Assembly: GCA_025965915.1 (NCBI GenBank)
Contig: JAOPWA010000016.1
Location: forward strand, 1-33,290
Reading direction: 5' to 3'
Source: Dactylosporangium sp.
GTDB taxonomy: Bacteria > Actinomycetota > Actinomycetes > Mycobacteriales > Micromonosporaceae
DNA: 33,290 nt
Each line of letters starts with the position of its first letter. The first letter of the stretch is position 1. The notes beneath the pieces were generated by a model. The model was not told the DNA's origin and ran no database searches. It saw only the letters and a list, made by a program, of their open reading frames with translations. Both the position numbers and the translations under genes were made by a program. Positions 30,341-33,290 of the stretch are shown here, one piece after another.

Positions 30341-31957
30341 TTACTTCTTCGCCAGGTACTGCAGCCGCAGCTGCTCGGTGTTGTCCTTCGCCAGACCGGT
30401 GACACCCTTACGGATGGCGAACGTCCAGTCCGGGTTGTACAGCGGCACGATCGGCATGTCCTGCGCCAGTAGCTGCTGGGCCTGCTTGGACAGGTCGGCG
30501 CGGGCGGCCGCGTCGGTGGCCGCGAGCCCATCCTTGACCAGCTTGTCCAGCGCGGGGTTGCCGTAGCCGGCGAAGTTGGTGCCCGAGCCCGTGCCTGCCA
30601 GGTAGAACATCTGGTAGAACGGGTCCGCACCCCAGCCCAGGTACTGAAGCATGTACATCGGCAGCTGCCGGGCGTTGCTACGCTGCGTGAACTCGGCATC
30701 CGGCAGCGGCTTGACGTCGACGTTGACGCCGATCTTCTTCAGGTTGGCCTGGATGAACACCGCCGACTGCTGGTCGGTCGCGTTGGACTGCCGCACGTAC
30801 AGCGTCGACGTGATCGGCGTGGTCACGCCGGACTCGGCCAGCAGCTGCTTGGCCTTGTCGATGTTCTCGGTGTAGTCGGCCGCCTTGACGTAGGTGTCCA
30901 TGTTGGACGGCACGATGCCGCTGGCGGGCCGCGCGTACCCCTTCATCACCTGGTCGACCAGCGCCTGGTAGGGCACGGCCGCCGCGATGGCCTGCCGGAC
31001 CTTCGCGTTGTCGAACGGCGCCATCTTGGTGTTGAGCCCCAGGTATGCGAGCCGGTTCGACTGGTCGTGCACGACCTGGAGGTTCGCGTCGCTCTCCAGC
31101 TGCTTGAGCTGGTCCGGCGGCAGGCCCTGGGCGAGGTCGAGCTGGCCGCTGCGCAGCAGCAGCGCCCGCTGGTTCGGGTCGGTGATGAACTGCACCGTCA
31201 CCCCGGAGTTACGCACCTTCGAAGGGTTGTAGTAGTTCGGGTTCGGCTTCAGCTGGAGCACCGAGTTCCGGTCGTACTTCTCGACGGTGTACGCGCCGGA
31301 GGAGTTCGCGTTGTCGTGCAGCCACGCCGCCGCCCACGGGTCGGTGGCGGTCTTGTGTGCCTCGGCGGACTTCTGCGACATGGTGCCGAGCACCTGCATA
31401 CCGACGAACTTGTCGAACAGCGGCGTCTTGACGGCGGCGTCGGAGACGACGAAGGTGCGGTCGTCCTTGGCGACGATCTGCTCGGCTTTGGTGACCCCGA
31501 CGAACGGCAGGAACGCCTTGACGTACCCGGGGCCCAGCAGGCTGCGCTGGAACGACCAGGCCACGTCGTTCGCGGTCAACGGCGTACCGTCGGCGAACTT
31601 CAGGCCGGCATGCAGCGTGTAGGTCGCTGTCCGGCCGTCCGGGCTGTAGTCGACCTTCTCGGCGAGCGCGGGCTCGAACTTGTCGGTGCCCGCGAGCACC
31701 ACACCGCCGTTGGTCTCCTTGTACTGCTGCTCGAGGAGTTGGTCGACCAGTCCCGTCGTGGCCGCCATCGCGGCCGGAGTGCGCCATGCCTGCGGGTCCA
31801 GCATGTCGACGGCGCTGTCGAGGCTGATGACCAGAGGCTTCTTGGTACCCGCAGGCGCGGACTTGTTGTCCGCCGGGGCGGAACACGCCGTCGCAGCGAG
31901 GGCTGCGACACCGGCGACGAGGGCGATGCCCAGCCGCCTCTTGGCAGGACCTGCCAC
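30341..31957 (-). CDS. ABC transporter solute-binding lipoprotein, SBP_bac_5 (DppA/OppA) family
   Basis: 538 residues from GTG at 31957, with GGGAGGTC just upstream. The longer frame adds a non-signal N-terminus and was rejected. A lipoprotein signal ends at C25 (LAATAC), so the protein is lipid-anchored outside the membrane. Family marks are KPLVISLDSAVDMLDPQ, then LEQQYKETNGGVV with PALAEKVDYSPDGRTATYTL and HAGLKFADGTPLTANDVAWS, and a late NFAGYGNPALDKLVKDGLA. It captures the substrate for DppBCDF. The bound ligand cannot be read from sequence; peptides, opines or nickel-type ligands are handled by relatives. It is the first gene of the minus-strand operon that continues through peptidases and LLM enzymes. 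Confidence 0.94.
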   Translation of the reverse strand: MAGPAKRRLGIALVAGVAALAATACSAPADNKSAPAGTKKPLVISLDSAVDMLDPQAWRTPAAMAATTGLVDQLLEQQYKETNGGVVLAGTDKFEPALAEKVDYSPDGRTATYTLHAGLKFADGTPLTANDVAWSFQRSLLGPGYVKAFLPFVGVTKAEQIVAKDDRTFVVSDAAVKTPLFDKFVGMQVLGTMSQKSAEAHKTATDPWAAAWLHDNANSSGAYTVEKYDRNSVLQLKPNPNYYNPSKVRNSGVTVQFITDPNQRALLLRSGQLDLAQGLPPDQLKQLESDANLQVVHDQSNRLAYLGLNTKMAPFDNAKVRQAIAAAVPYQALVDQVMKGYARPASGIVPSNMDTYVKAADYTENIDKAKQLLAESGVTTPITSTLYVRQSNATDQQSAVFIQANLKKIGVNVDVKPLPDAEFTQRSNARQLPMYMLQYLGWGADPFYQMFYLAGTGSGTNFAGYGNPALDKLVKDGLAATDAAARADLSKQAQQLLAQDMPIVPLYNPDWTFAIRKGVTGLAKDNTEQLRLQYLAKK

Positions 31958-32744
31958 GCTTGACCTCCCGAATGGATGGCGGCCACGGACGGTGACTCCC
32001 ACCGGGGCGTTCCGTGCTGGACCGAGGTCAACACTGTGGCAGAGAACACCTCCGTCGGTCGTTGTGCCGTTCCACAAATTTCCTGGTCATGCAGCAGTGG
32101 CCGGGCCACGAACGAAGCCCGGCTATGGGCTGAACAGTCGACGGCGTCTCAGTCAAGCGGCCGAGCGGCGCTGGCCGATGTCGACGATCCGGGTTGTAGC
32201 TGCTGCGATCAGGCTTCCAACAGCGTCCTCGCACGCTCTGCGAGCATTGGCATCAAGCGCTCTCGCCACGTGTCGAGACTGATCATCCCGCTCGACATGC
32301 CGCCGTGGACGTATCGCTCCCGGTACCGACCGCGACCAATTCACCGCACGAGCAGCCTGCCACCACACCGACCCTGTCCGTCAAAGCGGGGCAGCCCAGT
32401 CCGGGGTGGATACCCTGGCACCGGCACGTCACGTTGGCCATGCTCGCCATGGCGCTGCTGGCCATCGCCGCGGCCGGTACCGCGCCGGCCCGAAGCGAGC
32501 CAGTGCCGCACCCAGGCGACGGTTTCGGCCGGCCTGCGCGAAGTCGTCATCCAGCTTGTCGGTGATGACCGCCTCGATCGGCTCAGCGCGCTGTTCCACG
32601 CCGGTCATCCTGCCCTACACGGCATCACCAAGCGACGGCCGCGCCACCCATTCGCGGCAGTGAGAACTCAGGTCACCAACTGAGGCTGCCGTACTAAAAG
32701 AAGGTCGCTCTTCGCGCGTGTGCCCACGCCTGCCGACTGAGAGC
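31958..32744. other. Gene-poor stretch with gene remnants
   Basis: About 790 bases upstream of the solute-binding lipoprotein gene hold its promoter but no intact gene. On the minus strand, 32209-32298 reads as a short coding-like tail (GMISLDTWRERLMPMLAERA then RTLLEA and a stop). The same frame is blocked by a stop about 42 bases before it. On the plus strand a transposase-like fragment lies at about 32385-32530. The area looks like a site of past insertion and deletion. Confidence 0.5.
32385..32530 (+). pseudogene. Transposase relic, possibly IS701-like C-terminal part
   Basis: A short frame reads PGWIPWHRHVTLAMLAMALL followed by AIAAAGTAPARSEPVPHP. The W-x-x-W-x-R/H-H-x-T-L-A-M-L-A-x-A-x-L-A pattern is typical for the region before the end of IS701-type transposases. 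No N-terminal catalytic part, terminal inverted repeats or target duplication could be found. The call rests on one motif and is tentative. Confidence 0.4.
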
Positions 32745-32777
32745 GGGGTTGTCCACCGCGGCCCGATGGACAACCCC
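32745..32777 (-). terminator. Terminator hairpin after the second GH12-LysM gene
   Basis: Perfect 11-base inverted repeat GGGGTTGTCCA / TGGACAACCCC with an 11-base loop, beginning 10 bases beyond the stop codon. It corresponds in place and design to the hairpin after the first GH12 copy (5995-6025). Confidence 0.7.
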
Positions 32778-32786
32778 GTACGCCTG

Positions 32787-33290
32787 TTAAAAAAACCGCC
32801 GCTGACCCGGCAGAGTCAGGCCGCGGTCCGTTCCCTCGACCCCGTGGTTGTGCTTGTGCAACGACTTCCAGCCACCCTTCACACGCTGGCGCTCGGCAAT
32901 GACCGGCAGGGTGTCGCCGGGCTGCACCACGTACGTGCGACCATCGGCCTCGGCCGGCGGGGATGGCGTCGGTGACGTCGAACCACCACCGGCCGACGGC
33001 GTAGGTGTCGGTGTCGGCGTCGGTGTCGGCGTCGGCGTCGGTGACGGTGACGGTGACGGTGACGTCGAACCACCACCGGCCGACGGCGTAGGCGTCGGCG
33101 TCGGCGTAGGTGTCGGCGTAGGTGTCGGCGTCGGTGTCGGCGTCGGCGTCGTCGTAGGTGTCGGCGTCGTCGAACCACCACCGGCGCTCCCGTTGACGCT
33201 GGCGGCGAACGAGGTGATGGCGAGGCCGGTGCCGCCGACCCACGGCTCGAAGCCGGCCTGGATGCTTGTCAGGTACCACGAGTCGGTGAC
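32787..33290 (-). CDS. Second GH12-LysM protein, 3' part (partial)
   Basis: The frame enters from the right edge; 167 codons and the stop are visible. It begins within the end of a GH12 domain: DSWYLTSIQAGFEPWVGGTG matches residues 221-239 of the first copy, including the acid/base Glu. A long linker follows of Pro-Thr and Pro-Ser dipeptides broken by three Gly-rich SAGGGST/GGGST modules. Then comes a LysM-like domain (TYVVQPGDTLPVIAERQRV). That domain is degraded: the usual YELNRG is HKHNHG, the DPDLIL segment is shortened, and the end LPGQQLSL is LPGQRRFF followed by a stop in a run of seven T. Linker expansion and LysM decay set it apart from the 6036-7100 copy. The other frames, which look longer, are Asp/Arg repeat artefacts. 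Confidence 0.85.
   Translation of the reverse strand, partial: VTDSWYLTSIQAGFEPWVGGTGLAITSFAASVNGSAGGGSTTPTPTTTPTPTPTPTPTPTPTPTPTPTPSAGGGSTSPSPSPSPTPTPTPTPTPTPTPSAGGGSTSPTPSPPAEADGRTYVVQPGDTLPVIAERQRVKGGWKSLHKHNHGVEGTDRGLTLPGQRRFF
32976..33185 (-). repeat. Low-complexity Pro-Thr linker repeats with three 18-bp modules
   Basis: The sequence is built of tandem 6-base-like units (ggtgtc/ggcgtc) coding for Pro-Thr. They are interrupted by three identical copies of CGTCGAACCACCACCGGC at 32976-32993, 33063-33080 and 33168-33185 that encode Gly-Gly-Gly-Ser-Thr. All units keep the reading frame. Such tracts change length easily by slippage. Confidence 0.85.

Noticed and set aside
32976-33185. CRISPR-like pattern of repeated 18-base modules
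   Set aside because: The modules are part of a Pro-Thr linker in an open frame, the spacers are low-complexity repeats of unequal length, and no cas genes are near.
32668-33279. Minus-strand frames with Asp/Thr or Arg repeats at the right edge
   Set aside because: They are other frames of the Pro-Thr linker. Only the frame ending at 32787 matches GH12 and LysM.
1-33290. tRNA, rRNA, riboswitch or replication origin
   Set aside because: No cloverleaf, rRNA-like segment, known riboswitch core or DnaA-box cluster could be recognised by eye; a covariance-model scan would be needed to exclude small RNAs.

Overview
The window is GC-rich, densely packed DNA in which most genes abut or overlap by 1-4 bases. 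GTG and TTG starts are common. F420-type LLM oxidoreductases, an LCP cell-wall ligase, a class A penicillin-binding protein, a GH12 cellulase with a CebR-type operator and oligopeptide ABC genes together point to a filamentous actinomycete. Micromonosporaceae (Actinoplanes/Micromonospora/Dactylosporangium-like) is my inference; nothing in the window proves the genus.

Layout. 1-5.9 kb: the C-terminal end of a membrane protein, an OmpR-type two-component pair (response regulator then kinase, minus strand), a divergent ApbE-like protein with altered key residues, and a CPA1 Na+/H+ antiporter. 6.0-11.6 kb: a secreted GH12 glucanase with an unusual C-terminal LysM domain behind a CebR-like box, a class A PBP divergent from an LCP protein, and a secreted repeat-rich protein whose 3' end is unclear. 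11.8-12.0 kb: a phosphoesterase relic.

12.1-18.1 kb is the most unusual part. Four tightly coupled minus-strand genes encode exported or membrane proteins with His/Met-rich FixH/YtkA-like features, closed by a perfect 14-bp hairpin. The polytopic member carries two motifs, D57-x3-H61-x12-H74 and D144-x3-H148-x13-H162, that match in spacing and local sequence the CuC and CuD copper sites of PmoC/AmoC, the C subunit of membrane-bound methane/ammonia monooxygenases. A divergently transcribed NarL-type kinase/regulator pair (16.2-18.1 kb) shares its promoter region. I read this as a candidate undescribed copper-dependent membrane system. No A subunit is visible.

18.4-32 kb: an NADPH:F420 oxidoreductase-like gene, then a catabolic locus. 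It comprises an AbgB-like M20 hydrolase, a divergent PucR regulator with a palindrome between them, and a long minus-strand operon: solute-binding lipoprotein, DppB, DppC, DppD, DppF, an internally deleted amidohydrolase relic, LLM oxidoreductase, M24 peptidase, a 27-codon mini-ORF, a threonine synthase-like PLP enzyme and a second LLM oxidoreductase. The set fits import of a peptide-like or N-containing compound followed by hydrolysis and flavin-dependent oxidation.

32-33.3 kb: about 800 bp of gene debris, including a probable IS701-like transposase relic, then the 3' end of a second GH12-LysM gene. That paralogue has a long Pro-Thr linker, a degraded LysM domain and a terminator of the same design as that of the first copy.
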